Shown here one piece after another: positions 1 to 9,744 of a stretch of 64,000 bases of DNA. Position 1 is the stretch's first letter, and the number at the start of each line of letters is the position of its first letter. The translations under genes were made by a program, and so were the position numbers. The notes under the pieces are model-generated. The model was given only the letters and a program-made list of their open reading frames with translations, was not told where the DNA came from and made no database searches. Source of the DNA: Mycobacterium sp. 4858 (lineage in GTDB: Bacteria; Actinomycetota; Actinomycetes; Mycobacteriales; Mycobacteriaceae). Where the stretch lies: the NCBI RefSeq assembly GCF_900240975.1, contig NZ_LT968775.1, forward strand, positions 248,001-312,000, read 5' to 3'.

Positions 1-1
1 G

Positions 2-3000
2 TTCGGCGGCCAGGGCAGCGCCTGGCTGGAAACCCTCGAGGATCTGGTCTCGTCGGCCGGGATCGAATCGGACCTGGCAACGCTCGTGGGTGAGGTCGAG
101 CTGCTGCTCGAGCCGGTGGCCAAGGAACTGGTCGTGGTGCGCCCGATCGGTTTCGAGCCGCTCGCATGGGTGCGCGCGCTGGCTGCCGAGGACCCGGTCC
201 CGTCGGACAAGCACCTGACGTCGGCCGCGGTGTCGATCCCCGGCGTGCTGCTCACTCAGATCGCGGCGGTCCGCGCTTTGGCGCGCCAGGGCATGGACCT
301 CAAGGCCACCCCGCCTGTCGCGGTCGCCGGGCACTCCCAAGGGGTGCTCGCCGTCGAGGCCCTCAAGGCGGCGGGCGCCCGCGACGCCGAGCTGCTGGCG
401 ATGGCCCAGCTGATCGGCGCGGCCGGGACGCTGGTCGCCCGCCGACGCGGCATCTCCGTGCTCGGCGACCGCCCGCCCATGGTGTCGGTGACCAACGCCG
501 ACCCCGAGCGCATCAGCCGGCTGCTCGACGAGTTCGCGCAGGACGTCCGCACCGTGCTGCCGCCGGTGCTGTCCATCCGCAACGGCCGGCGCTCGGTCGT
601 CATCACTGGCACGCCCGAACAGCTATCCCGGTTCGAGCTCTACTGCCAGCAGATCTCGGAGAAGGAAGAGGCCGATCGCAAGAACAAGCTGCGCGGTGGG
701 GACGTCTTCTCGCCGGTCTTCGATCCGGTCCAGGTGGAGGTCGGCTTCCACACGCCGCGGCTGGCCGACGGCATCGACATCGTCGCCGGCTGGGCCGAGA
801 AGGTGGGCCTGGATGTCGCCCTGGCCCGCGAGCTGACCGAAGCGATCCTGGTGCGACGGGTCGACTGGGTCGAGGAGATCAGCCGTGTGCACGAGGCCGG
901 CGCGCGCTGGATTCTCGACCTCGGTCCCGGTGACATCCTGACCCGGCTGACCGCGCCGGTCATCCGCGGACTGGGTGTCGGCATCGTTCCCGCCGCGACC
1001 CGCGGCGGGCAGCGCAACCTCTTCACCGTCGGGGCCGTCCCCGAGGTGGCGCGGGCGTGGTCGACCTACGCCCCGACCGTCGTTCGCCTGCCCGACGGCA
1101 GGGTCAAGCTTTCGACGAAGTTCACCCGGTTGACGGGCCGCTCGCCGATCCTGCTCGCCGGCATGACCCCGACCACTGTCGACGCCAAGATCGTCGCCGC
1201 CGCGGCCAACGCCGGGCACTGGGCCGAGCTGGCCGGCGGCGGGCAGGTCACCGAGGAGATCTTCGCCGGCCGCGTCGAGGAGCTCGCGACGCTGCTCGAG
1301 CCGGGCCGCACCTATCAGTTCAACGCGCTGTTCCTCGACCCGTACCTGTGGAAGCTGCAGGTCGGCGGAAAGCGGTTGGTGCAGAAGGCGCGTCAGTCGG
1401 GTGCGGCGATCGACGGCCTGGTGATCAGTGCCGGCATCCCCGATCTCGAGGAGGCCGTCGACCTGATCGAGGAGCTGAACGACGTCGGCATCAGTCACGT
1501 CGTGTTCAAGCCCGGCACGGTCGAGCAGATCCGCTCGGTCATCCGCATCGCCACCGAGGCGCCCACCAAGCCGGTGATCATGCACATCGAGGGTGGGCGC
1601 GCCGGTGGCCACCATTCGTGGGAAGACCTCGACGACCTGTTGCTGGCAACGTATTCGGAGCTGCGGTCGCGCCCGAATATCACGGTCTGCGTCGGCGGTG
1701 GTATCGGCACCCCCGAGCGCGCGACAGAGTATCTGTCCGGGCGGTGGGCGCAGGCGTACGGCTTCCCGCTGATGCCGATCGACGGCATCCTGGTCGGCAC
1801 CGCTGCGATGGCGACCAAGGAGGCCACCACCTCGCCGTCGGTCAAGCGGATGCTGGTCGAGACCCAAGGCACCGACCAGTGGGTCGGCGCCGGAAAAGCC
1901 TTGAACGGCATGGCTTCCAGCCGCAGCCAGCTCGGCGCCGACATCCACGAGATCGACAACAGCGCGTCGCGCTGCGGCCGCCTCCTCGACGAGGTCGCCG
2001 GCGACGCGGACGCCGTCGCCGAGCGTCGCGACGAGATCATCGCGGCGATGGCGAACACCGCCAAGCCCTACTTCGGCGACGTCGCCGACATGACCTACCT
2101 GCAGTGGTTGCAGCGCTACGTGGAGCTGGCCATCGGGGAGGGCAACTCCACCGCCGACACCGCCGCGCCCGGCAGCCCGTGGCTCGCCGACACCTGGCGT
2201 GACCGCTTCCAGCAGATGCTGCAGCGCGCCGAAGCCCGTTTGCACGCAAGCGATTCCGGCCCGATCGCGACGCTGTTCGACGACGCGGCGCTGCTGGAGA
2301 GTCCGCAGCAGGCCATCGCCACGCTGCTCGCCGAATACCCGGACGCGCAAGCGGTGCAACTGCACCCGGCCGACGTCCCCTTCTTCGTCACGCTGTGCAA
2401 GACGCCAGGCAAGCCGGTCAACTTCGTACCGGTCATCGACAAGGACGTGCGGCGCTGGTGGCGAAGCGACTCGCTGTGGCAGGCCCACGACGCCCGCTAT
2501 GACGCCGACCAGGTGTGCATCATCCCCGGTACCGCTGCGGTCGCCGGCATCACCCGGATGGACGAACCCGTCGGTGAACTGCTGGACCGCTTCGAGCAGG
2601 CCGCCATCGACGAGGTGCTGTCGTCCAATGTGCAGCCCCGCGCCGTCGCGTCGCGCCGGATGGGTCGCCCCGACGTGACCGGACCACTGGCTGTCGTACT
2701 CGACGCCCCGGATGTGCAGTGGGCCGGCCGCACCGCGATCAACCCGGTCCACCGGATCGCCGACCCCGGCGATTGGCTCGTGCACGAGGGCTCTGAAGGG
2801 CCCGAAAGTCGCCGCGCCACACACTCGTCCACCGGAGCGCGGCTCGGGGTCGACGGTAACCGGGTGGTGCTGAGCGTTCCGGTATCGGGGACCTGGATCG
2901 ACATCCCGTTCGCCCTGCCCGCCAACACCATTGACGGCGGCACCCCGGTGGTGTCCACCGAGGATGCCGCCACGGCCATGCGGGCGGTGCTGGCGATCGC

Positions 3001-6000
3001 CGCCGGCGTCGACGGGCCGGAATTCCTGCCGGCGGTCGTCGACGGGACGGCCACCGTGACGGTGGACTGGGATCCCGAGCGCGTCGCCGACCACACCGGT
3101 GTCACGGCCACCTTCTCCGAGCCGCTGGCGCCCGGCCTCACCACCGTGCCCGACGCGCTCGTTGGTCTGTGCTGGCCCGCGGTCTTCGCGGCGATCGGCT
3201 CGGCGGTTACCGACACCGGCGTCCCCGTCGTCGAGGGCCTGCTCAGTCTGGTGCACCTCGACCACGCCGCCCACGTGGTCGGCGCGCTGCCCAAGGTCCC
3301 GGCCGAATTGGCAGTCACCGCAACGGCTTCGGCGGCGATCGACACCGACATGGGCCGTGTCGTGCGCGTCGCGGTCACGATCGCCGACGGCGACGGCGCG
3401 ACGATCGCCAATCTCGACGAGCGGTTCGCGATCCTGGGGCGCACCGGCTCCGCCGAACTCACCGAGCCGGTGCGGGCCGGCGGCGCGGTGTCGGAGAACG
3501 CGACGGACACCCCGCGTCGTCGTCGACGTGACGTCCGGCTGACCGCCCCGGTCGACATGCGGCCGTTCGCCGTGGTGTCCGGTGACCACAACCCGATCCA
3601 CACCGACCGGGCGGCCGCCCTGCTCGCCGGCCTGGAATCGCCCATCGTGCACGGCATGTGGCTGTCGGCCGCCGCGCAGCACGCGGTGACGGCCACCGAC
3701 GGCCAGGCCCGGCCCCCGGCCCGGCTGGTCGGCTGGACCGCGCGTTTCCTGGGCATGGTGCGTCCCGGTGACGAGGTCGATTTCCGCGTCGAGCGCGTCG
3801 GGATCGACCAGGGCGCAGAGGTTTTGGACGTGTCCGCCCGCATCGGGTCCGATCTGGTGATGTCGGCGACGGCGCGCCTGGCCTCCCCGCACACGGTGTA
3901 TGCCTTCCCCGGTCAGGGGATTCAGCACAAGGGCATGGGCATGGACGTCCGCGCCCGCTCCAAGGCCGCCCGCAAAGTGTGGGACAAGGCGGACAAGTTC
4001 ACCCGCGACACGCTGGGCTTCTCGGTGCTGCACGTGGTGCGCGACAACCCGACCAGCATCATCGCCAGCGGTGTGCACTACAACCACCCCGAGGGCGTGC
4101 TGTACCTGACGCAGTTCACCCAAGTCGCGATGGCGACCGTGGCGGCGGCGCAGGTCGCCGAGATGCGCGAGCAGGGCGCCTTCGTCGAGGATGCCATCGC
4201 CTGCGGCCACTCGGTCGGGGAGTACACGGCCCTGGCCTGCGTGACCGGCATCTACGAGCTGGAAGCGTTGCTGGAGACGGTGTTCCACCGCGGCTCCAAG
4301 ATGCACGACATCGTCCCGCGCGACGAGCTGGGCCGCTCCAACTACCGGCTGGCGGCGATCCGACCCTCGCAGATCGACCTGCCGGACGACGAGGTGCCCG
4401 CGTTCGTCGCCGGAATCGCCGAGCGCACAGGTGAGTTCCTGGAGATCGTGAACTTCAACCTGCGCGGCTCGCAGTATGCGATCGCCGGCACGGTGCGCGG
4501 CCTCGAGGAGCTGGAAGCCGAGGTGGAGCGCCGTCGCGAGCTCACCGGCGGGAAGCGGTCGTTCATTCTGGTACCGGGCATCGACGTGCCGTTCCATTCC
4601 CGGGTGCTGCGCGTCGGGGTCGCGGAGTTCCGCCGCTCACTGGAACGGGTCATGCCGCGCGACAAGGATCCCGACGTCATCATCGGGCGCTACATCCCGA
4701 ACCTGGTGCCGCGTCCGTTCACCCTGGACCGCGACTTCATCCAGGAGATCCGGGATTTGGTGCCCGCCGAGCCGCTCGATGCGATCCTCGCCGACTACGA
4801 CACCTGGCTGACCGAGCGCCGCAACGAGATGGCGCGCATCGTCTTGATCGAGCTGCTGGCTTGGCAGTTCGCCAGCCCGGTGCGCTGGATCGAAACCCAG
4901 GACCTGCTGTTCACCGAGGAGGCCGCGGGCGGTCTGGGCGTGGAGCGGTTCGTCGAGATCGGCGTGAAGTCGGCGCCGACCGTCGCCGGGCTGGCCACCA
5001 ACACCCTCAAGTTGCCCGAATATGCCCACAGCACAGTCGAAGTGCTCAACGCTGAGCGCGACGCCGCAGTGCTGTTCGCCACCGACACCGATCCCGAGCC
5101 GGAGCCGGAGGAGGCCGCGGTTGATTCCGCGGCCGCCGCCGCGGACGGTGCGCCCTCGTCTGATGTCGCCCCGGCCGTCGCTGCGGCTCCCGCCACTGCT
5201 CCGTCGGGTGCTCCGCGTCCCGACGACATCGGTTTCGACGCCGCCGACGCCACCCTGGCGCTGATCGCGCTGTCGGCCAAGATGCGCATCGACCAGATCG
5301 AGGAGCTGGACTCCATCGAGTCCATCACCGACGGGGCCTCGTCGCGGCGCAACCAGCTGCTGGTGGACCTCGGTTCGGAGCTGAACCTGGGCGCCATCGA
5401 CGGCGCCGCCGAGGCCGACCTTGCCGGGCTGCGGTCGCAGGTGACCAAGCTGGCGCGCACGTACAAACCTTTCGGCCCAGTGCTTTCCGATGCGATCAAC
5501 GACCAGCTGCGCACGGTGCTGGGGCCCTCGGGCAAGCGGCCGGCCGCCATCGCCGAGCGGGTCAAGAAGACCTGGGAGCTCGGCGACGGTTGGGCCAAGC
5601 ACGTCACGGTCGAAGTGGCGCTGGGAACCCGCGAGGGCACCAGTGTGCGCGGCGGCGCCATCGGCCACCTGCACGAGGGCGCGTTGGCCGACGCCGCCTC
5701 CGTCGACAAGGTCATCGACGCCGCGGTGACCTCGGTCGCCGTGCGCCGCGGCATCGCGGTGGCGCTGCCGTCGTCGGGCGGCGGTGGCGGTGCGACGGTC
5801 GACGCGGCCGCGTTGAGCGAATTCACCGACCAGATCACCGGTCGCGACGGCGTGCTCGCCTCGGCGGCCCGCCTGATCCTCAACCAGTTGGGCCACGACG
5901 ATCCCGTCAGCGCCATCCCGACGGCCACGGACGCCGAGCTCATCGATCTGGTCACCGCCGAACTCGGCGCGGACTGGCCGCGTCTGGTGGCGCCAGTGTT

Positions 6001-9000
6001 CGACGCCAAGAAGGCCGTCGTGTTCGACGACCGGTGGGCTAGCGCGCGTGAGGACCTGGTCAAGCTCTGGCTGACCGACGAGGGCGACATCGACGCGCAG
6101 TGGCAGGGCCTGTCCGAAAGGTTCGAGGGCGCAGGCCACGTCGTGGCCACCCAGGCCACCTGGTGGCAGGGCAAGTCGCTGGCGGCCGGTCGACAGATTC
6201 ACGCGTCGCTGTACGGCCGCATCGCCGCGGGCGCGGAGAACCCCGACCCGGGCCCCTACAGCAACGAGGTCGCTGTGGTGACGGGCGCGTCGAAGGGTTC
6301 GATCGCGGCGTCGGTGGTCGCGCGGCTGCTCGACGGTGGAGCCACCGTCATCGCCACCACATCGAAGCTCGACGAGGAGCGGCTGGCGTTCTACCGCGGG
6401 CTGTATCGGGATCACGCCCGCTACGGCGCGGCGCTATGGGTGGTCGCCGCCAACATGGCGTCCTACTCCGACATCGACGCGCTTGCCGAATGGATTGGTA
6501 CCGAGCAGACCGAAAGCCTTGGGCCGCAATCCATTCACATCAAGGACGCGCAGACCCCCACGCTGCTGTTCCCGTTCGCGGCGCCCCGGGTGGCCGGCGA
6601 CCTCTCGGAGGCCGGTTCGCGCTCCGAGATGGAGATGAAGGTGCTGCTGTGGGCGGTGCAGCGGCTGATCGGCGGGCTGTCCAAGATCGGCGCCGAGCGC
6701 GACATCGCATCGCGGCTGCACGTGGTGCTGCCCGGCTCGCCCAACCGCGGAATGTTCGGCGGTGACGGCGCATACGGCGAAGCCAAGTCGGCGCTGGACG
6801 CGTTGGTGACCCGTTGGCACGCCGAATCCTCCTGGGCCTCCCGGGTCAGCCTGGCGCACGCGCTGATCGGCTGGACCCGCGGGACCGGGCTGATGGGACA
6901 CAACGACGCCATCGTCGACGCCGTCGAGGAAGCCGGGGTCACCACCTATTCCACCGACGAGATGGCGGCCATGCTGCTGGGCCTGTGCGACGTCGAGTCG
7001 AAGGTCGCGGCGGCCGGCGCGCCGATCAGGGCGGACCTCACCGGCGGTCTTGGCGAAGCCAACCTGGACATGGCCGAACTGGCCGCGAAAGCCCGCGAGC
7101 AGGCCACGTCGGGCGAGCAGACAACGGAAGACGGTGCGCCCGAGGGCACCATCGCCGCGCTGCCGTCCCCGCCGCGCGGCTTCACCCCAGCACCCCCGCC
7201 GGAATGGGCAGACCTCGACGTCGACCCGGCCGACCTGGTGGTCATCGTCGGTGGCGCCGAGATCGGGCCCTACGGTTCGTCGCGCACCCGGTTCGAGATG
7301 GAGGTCGACAACGAACTGTCGGCGGCGGGCGTCCTGGAGCTGGCCTGGACCACGGGATTGATCCGCTGGGAGGACGACCCGCAACCCGGTTGGTACGACA
7401 CGAAATCCGGCGATCTGGTCGACGAGGCCGAGCTGGTGGAGCGTTACCACGACGTCGTCGTGGAGCGGGTGGGCATTCGCGAATTCGTCGATGACGGCGC
7501 GATCGACCCCGATCACGCGTCGCCGCTGCTGGTGTCGGTGTTCCTGGACAAGGACTTCACCTTCGTCGTCTCCTCGGAGGCCGACGCTCGCGGGTTCGTC
7601 GAATTCGATCCGGAGCACACCGTCATTCGGCCGGTCCCCGATTCGAGCGACTGGCAGGTCACGCGCAAGGCCGGCACCGAGATCCGGGTACCGCGCAAGA
7701 CCAAGCTGTCGCGGGTCGTCGGCGCACAGATCCCCACCGGATTCGATCCGACCGTGTACGGCATCAGCCAGGACATGGCCAGCTCTACCGACCGGGTGGC
7801 GCTGTGGAACATTGTCGCGACCGTCGATGCGTTCCTGTCGTCGGGATTCACCCCGACCGAGCTGATGCGGTGGGTCCACCCGGGCCTGGTCGCCAGCACC
7901 CAGGGCACCGGCATGGGCGGGATGACGTCGATGCAGACCATGTATCACGGCAACCTGCTTGGCCGGAACAAGCCGAACGACATCCTGCAGGAAGTCCTGC
8001 CGAATGTCGTTGCCGCGCACGTCATTCAGAGCTATGTGGGCAGCTACGGCGCGATGATCCACCCGGTCGGCGCATGCGCGACCGCGGCGGTATCGGTCGA
8101 GGAGGGCGTCGACAAGATCCGCCTCGGCAAGGCCGAACTGGTCGTCACCGGCGGCTTCGATGACCTGACGCTGGAAGCGATCATCGGCTTCGGTGACATG
8201 GCGGCCACGGCTGACACCTCCATGATGCGCGGCCGGGGCATTCACGATTCGAAGTTCTCCCGGCCCAACGACCGGCGGCGCCTTGGATTCGTCGAGGCGC
8301 AGGGCGGCGGTACCATCCTGCTCGCCCGCGGCGACCTGGCGCTCAAGATGGGTCTGCCGGTGCTGGCTGTGGTGGCCTACGCGCAGTCGTTCGCCGACGG
8401 CGTGCACACCTCGATCCCGGCCCCCGGTCTGGGCGCACTGGGCGCCGGCCGCGGCGGCAGGGATTCGGCGTTGGCGCGCTCGCTGGCCAAGCTCGGCGTC
8501 GGCGCCGACGACATCGCGGTGATCTCCAAGCACGACACGTCCACGCTGGCGAACGATCCCAACGAGACTGAGCTGCACGAGCGGCTGGCCGACTCGCTGG
8601 GCCGCTCGGAGGGCGCCCCGCTGTTCGTGGTGTCGCAGAAGAGCCTCACCGGCCACGCCAAGGGTGGCGCGGCCGTCTTCCAGATGATGGGCCTGTGCCA
8701 GATGCTGCGCGACGGGGTGATCCCGCCCAACCGGAGCCTCGACTGCGTCGACGACGAGCTCGCCGGGTCGGCCCACTTCGTCTGGGTGCGTGAGACGCTG
8801 CGGCTGGGCGAGAAGTTCCCGCTCAAAGCGGGGATGCTGACCAGCCTCGGGTTCGGCCACGTGTCCGGACTGGTGGCGCTGGTGCATCCGCAGGCCTTCA
8901 TCGCCGCGCTCAACCCCGAGCAGCGCGCGGACTACCAGAAACGCGCGGAGGCGCGGCTGCTGGCCGGTCAGCGCCGGTTGGCCTCGGCCATCGCCGGGGG

Positions 9001-9136
9001 CGCGCCGATGTACGAGCGGCCACCGGACCGTCGCTTCGACCATGACGTACCGGAGAAGCGGCAGGAGGCGGCGATGCTGCTGAACCCGGCGTCCCGGCTG
9101 GGCGGGGGCGACGCCTACGAGGTTCCCGCCGGATGA
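2..9136 (+). CDS. fas: Type I fatty acid synthase, 5' truncated by window edge
   Basis: Cytosolic multifunctional FAS-I that makes C16-C26 acyl-CoAs feeding membrane lipids and mycolic acid synthesis. The reading frame is already open at base 2, so the true start lies upstream. About 3,044 residues are visible, close to the roughly 3,070 of mycobacterial FAS-I. Domains in order (residues of the visible part): acyltransferase with GHSQG near 110, TIM-barrel enoyl reductase from about 385, MaoC-type dehydratase with GDHNPIHTD near 1195, malonyl/palmitoyl transferase with GHSVGEY near 1400, ACP near 1780, ketoreductase with VVTGASKG near 2090, and ketosynthase with Cys about 2692 in GACATAA plus SKHDTST and TGHAKGG histidines. 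All catalytic motifs are intact. acpS, whose product loads the ACP, follows. Confidence 0.98.
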   Translation, partial: FGGQGSAWLETLEDLVSSAGIESDLATLVGEVELLLEPVAKELVVVRPIGFEPLAWVRALAAEDPVPSDKHLTSAAVSIPGVLLTQIAAVRALARQGMDLKATPPVAVAGHSQGVLAVEALKAAGARDAELLAMAQLIGAAGTLVARRRGISVLGDRPPMVSVTNADPERISRLLDEFAQDVRTVLPPVLSIRNGRRSVVITGTPEQLSRFELYCQQISEKEEADRKNKLRGGDVFSPVFDPVQVEVGFHTPRLADGIDIVAGWAEKVGLDVALARELTEAILVRRVDWVEEISRVHEAGARWILDLGPGDILTRLTAPVIRGLGVGIVPAATRGGQRNLFTVGAVPEVARAWSTYAPTVVRLPDGRVKLSTKFTRLTGRSPILLAGMTPTTVDAKIVAAAANAGHWAELAGGGQVTEEIFAGRVEELATLLEPGRTYQFNALFLDPYLWKLQVGGKRLVQKARQSGAAIDGLVISAGIPDLEEAVDLIEELNDVGISHVVFKPGTVEQIRSVIRIATEAPTKPVIMHIEGGRAGGHHSWEDLDDLLLATYSELRSRPNITVCVGGGIGTPERATEYLSGRWAQAYGFPLMPIDGILVGTAAMATKEATTSPSVKRMLVETQGTDQWVGAGKALNGMASSRSQLGADIHEIDNSASRCGRLLDEVAGDADAVAERRDEIIAAMANTAKPYFGDVADMTYLQWLQRYVELAIGEGNSTADTAAPGSPWLADTWRDRFQQMLQRAEARLHASDSGPIATLFDDAALLESPQQAIATLLAEYPDAQAVQLHPADVPFFVTLCKTPGKPVNFVPVIDKDVRRWWRSDSLWQAHDARYDADQVCIIPGTAAVAGITRMDEPVGELLDRFEQAAIDEVLSSNVQPRAVASRRMGRPDVTGPLAVVLDAPDVQWAGRTAINPVHRIADPGDWLVHEGSEGPESRRATHSSTGARLGVDGNRVVLSVPVSGTWIDIPFALPANTIDGGTPVVSTEDAATAMRAVLAIAAGVDGPEFLPAVVDGTATVTVDWDPERVADHTGVTATFSEPLAPGLTTVPDALVGLCWPAVFAAIGSAVTDTGVPVVEGLLSLVHLDHAAHVVGALPKVPAELAVTATASAAIDTDMGRVVRVAVTIADGDGATIANLDERFAILGRTGSAELTEPVRAGGAVSENATDTPRRRRRDVRLTAPVDMRPFAVVSGDHNPIHTDRAAALLAGLESPIVHGMWLSAAAQHAVTATDGQARPPARLVGWTARFLGMVRPGDEVDFRVERVGIDQGAEVLDVSARIGSDLVMSATARLASPHTVYAFPGQGIQHKGMGMDVRARSKAARKVWDKADKFTRDTLGFSVLHVVRDNPTSIIASGVHYNHPEGVLYLTQFTQVAMATVAAAQVAEMREQGAFVEDAIACGHSVGEYTALACVTGIYELEALLETVFHRGSKMHDIVPRDELGRSNYRLAAIRPSQIDLPDDEVPAFVAGIAERTGEFLEIVNFNLRGSQYAIAGTVRGLEELEAEVERRRELTGGKRSFILVPGIDVPFHSRVLRVGVAEFRRSLERVMPRDKDPDVIIGRYIPNLVPRPFTLDRDFIQEIRDLVPAEPLDAILADYDTWLTERRNEMARIVLIELLAWQFASPVRWIETQDLLFTEEAAGGLGVERFVEIGVKSAPTVAGLATNTLKLPEYAHSTVEVLNAERDAAVLFATDTDPEPEPEEAAVDSAAAAADGAPSSDVAPAVAAAPATAPSGAPRPDDIGFDAADATLALIALSAKMRIDQIEELDSIESITDGASSRRNQLLVDLGSELNLGAIDGAAEADLAGLRSQVTKLARTYKPFGPVLSDAINDQLRTVLGPSGKRPAAIAERVKKTWELGDGWAKHVTVEVALGTREGTSVRGGAIGHLHEGALADAASVDKVIDAAVTSVAVRRGIAVALPSSGGGGGATVDAAALSEFTDQITGRDGVLASAARLILNQLGHDDPVSAIPTATDAELIDLVTAELGADWPRLVAPVFDAKKAVVFDDRWASAREDLVKLWLTDEGDIDAQWQGLSERFEGAGHVVATQATWWQGKSLAAGRQIHASLYGRIAAGAENPDPGPYSNEVAVVTGASKGSIAASVVARLLDGGATVIATTSKLDEERLAFYRGLYRDHARYGAALWVVAANMASYSDIDALAEWIGTEQTESLGPQSIHIKDAQTPTLLFPFAAPRVAGDLSEAGSRSEMEMKVLLWAVQRLIGGLSKIGAERDIASRLHVVLPGSPNRGMFGGDGAYGEAKSALDALVTRWHAESSWASRVSLAHALIGWTRGTGLMGHNDAIVDAVEEAGVTTYSTDEMAAMLLGLCDVESKVAAAGAPIRADLTGGLGEANLDMAELAAKAREQATSGEQTTEDGAPEGTIAALPSPPRGFTPAPPPEWADLDVDPADLVVIVGGAEIGPYGSSRTRFEMEVDNELSAAGVLELAWTTGLIRWEDDPQPGWYDTKSGDLVDEAELVERYHDVVVERVGIREFVDDGAIDPDHASPLLVSVFLDKDFTFVVSSEADARGFVEFDPEHTVIRPVPDSSDWQVTRKAGTEIRVPRKTKLSRVVGAQIPTGFDPTVYGISQDMASSTDRVALWNIVATVDAFLSSGFTPTELMRWVHPGLVASTQGTGMGGMTSMQTMYHGNLLGRNKPNDILQEVLPNVVAAHVIQSYVGSYGAMIHPVGACATAAVSVEEGVDKIRLGKAELVVTGGFDDLTLEAIIGFGDMAATADTSMMRGRGIHDSKFSRPNDRRRLGFVEAQGGGTILLARGDLALKMGLPVLAVVAYAQSFADGVHTSIPAPGLGALGAGRGGRDSALARSLAKLGVGADDIAVISKHDTSTLANDPNETELHERLADSLGRSEGAPLFVVSQKSLTGHAKGGAAVFQMMGLCQMLRDGVIPPNRSLDCVDDELAGSAHFVWVRETLRLGEKFPLKAGMLTSLGFGHVSGLVALVHPQAFIAALNPEQRADYQKRAEARLLAGQRRLASAIAGGAPMYERPPDRRFDHDVPEKRQEAAMLLNPASRLGGGDAYEVPAG

Positions 9137-9156
9137 CGTCGTCGCCTTATTGCCCG

Positions 9157-9190
9157 GCTTGCCCCCGCAAGCGGGAGGTGCCCCCACCTC
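9157..9190 (+). repeat. Two tandem CCCC-loop hairpins in the fas-acpS gap
   Basis: Two perfect 6-bp stems, each closed by a CCCC loop, follow one another: GCTTGC/GCAAGC at 9157-9172 and GAGGTG/CACCTC at 9175-9190. They lie 20 bases after the fas stop and about 60 bases before acpS. They could act as an RNA processing or attenuation element between the two genes, or be a copy of a dispersed small mycobacterial repeat. No T-run follows, so a classical intrinsic terminator is unlikely. Confidence 0.5.
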
Positions 9191-9248
9191 GCTCCGCGGC
9201 GCGGACCGCATCGTCGCCGGGCGAGACCGTCCGTTAGCCTGGCGTCCC

Positions 9249-9641
9249 ATGGGAATTGTCGGTGTGGGGATCGACGTCGTCTCCATCCCTGATTTCGCCG
9301 AGCAGGTCGACCAGCCGGGAACCGTCTTCTCCGAGACCTTCACGCCCGGTGAGCGTCGCGACGCCTCGGACAAGAGTTCCTCGGCCGCGCGCCACCTGGC
9401 GGCGCGCTGGGCGGCCAAGGAGGCGGTGATCAAGGCGTGGTCGGGATCGCGGTTCGCGCAGCGGCCCGTGCTGCCCGAGGACATCCACCGCGACATCGAG
9501 GTGGTCACCGACATGTGGGGGCGGCCGCGGGTGCGGCTGAGCGGCGACATCGCCAAACACCTGGCCGACGTGACGATTCACGTGTCGCTGACGCACGAGG
9601 GGGACACCGCCGCCGCGGTGGCGATCCTGGAGACGACCTGA
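9249..9641 (+). CDS. acpS: Holo-[acyl-carrier-protein] synthase AcpS (fas-linked)
   Basis: Transfers 4'-phosphopantetheine from CoA to the serine of carrier domains, here most likely the ACP domain of the adjacent FAS-I. The 130-residue protein has the family signatures GVGIDVVSIPDF near the N-terminus (Mg-binding Asp) and RWAAKEAVIKAWSG in the middle (Mg-binding Glu, CoA-binding Lys). I chose the ATG at 9249 because the family begins there with MGIVGVGIDVV; the frame is open further upstream but without family similarity. It lies 112 bases after fas in the same orientation, as in other mycobacteria. A second, more divergent AcpS gene lies at 58.6 kb. Confidence 0.95.
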   Translation: MGIVGVGIDVVSIPDFAEQVDQPGTVFSETFTPGERRDASDKSSSAARHLAARWAAKEAVIKAWSGSRFAQRPVLPEDIHRDIEVVTDMWGRPRVRLSGDIAKHLADVTIHVSLTHEGDTAAAVAILETT

Positions 9642-9744
9642 GCGTTGCCGAGCGGCCGTGTTTGTACACAACACGCCGGTAAACGGTGACATGTGGGGAC
9701 GCTCGCCGGGAGGGTCCGCCGGCCGCGCGACTAGCCTCGAGGTC

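Noticed and set aside
623..4597. Minus-strand open frame of 1,324 codons across fas
   Set aside because: Same artefact: antisense to intact fas domains, with no recognisable protein motif.
6434..9556. Minus-strand open frame of 1,040 codons across the end of fas and acpS
   Set aside because: Antisense shadow of two well-supported genes; composition is Arg/Gln/Val-rich without motifs.
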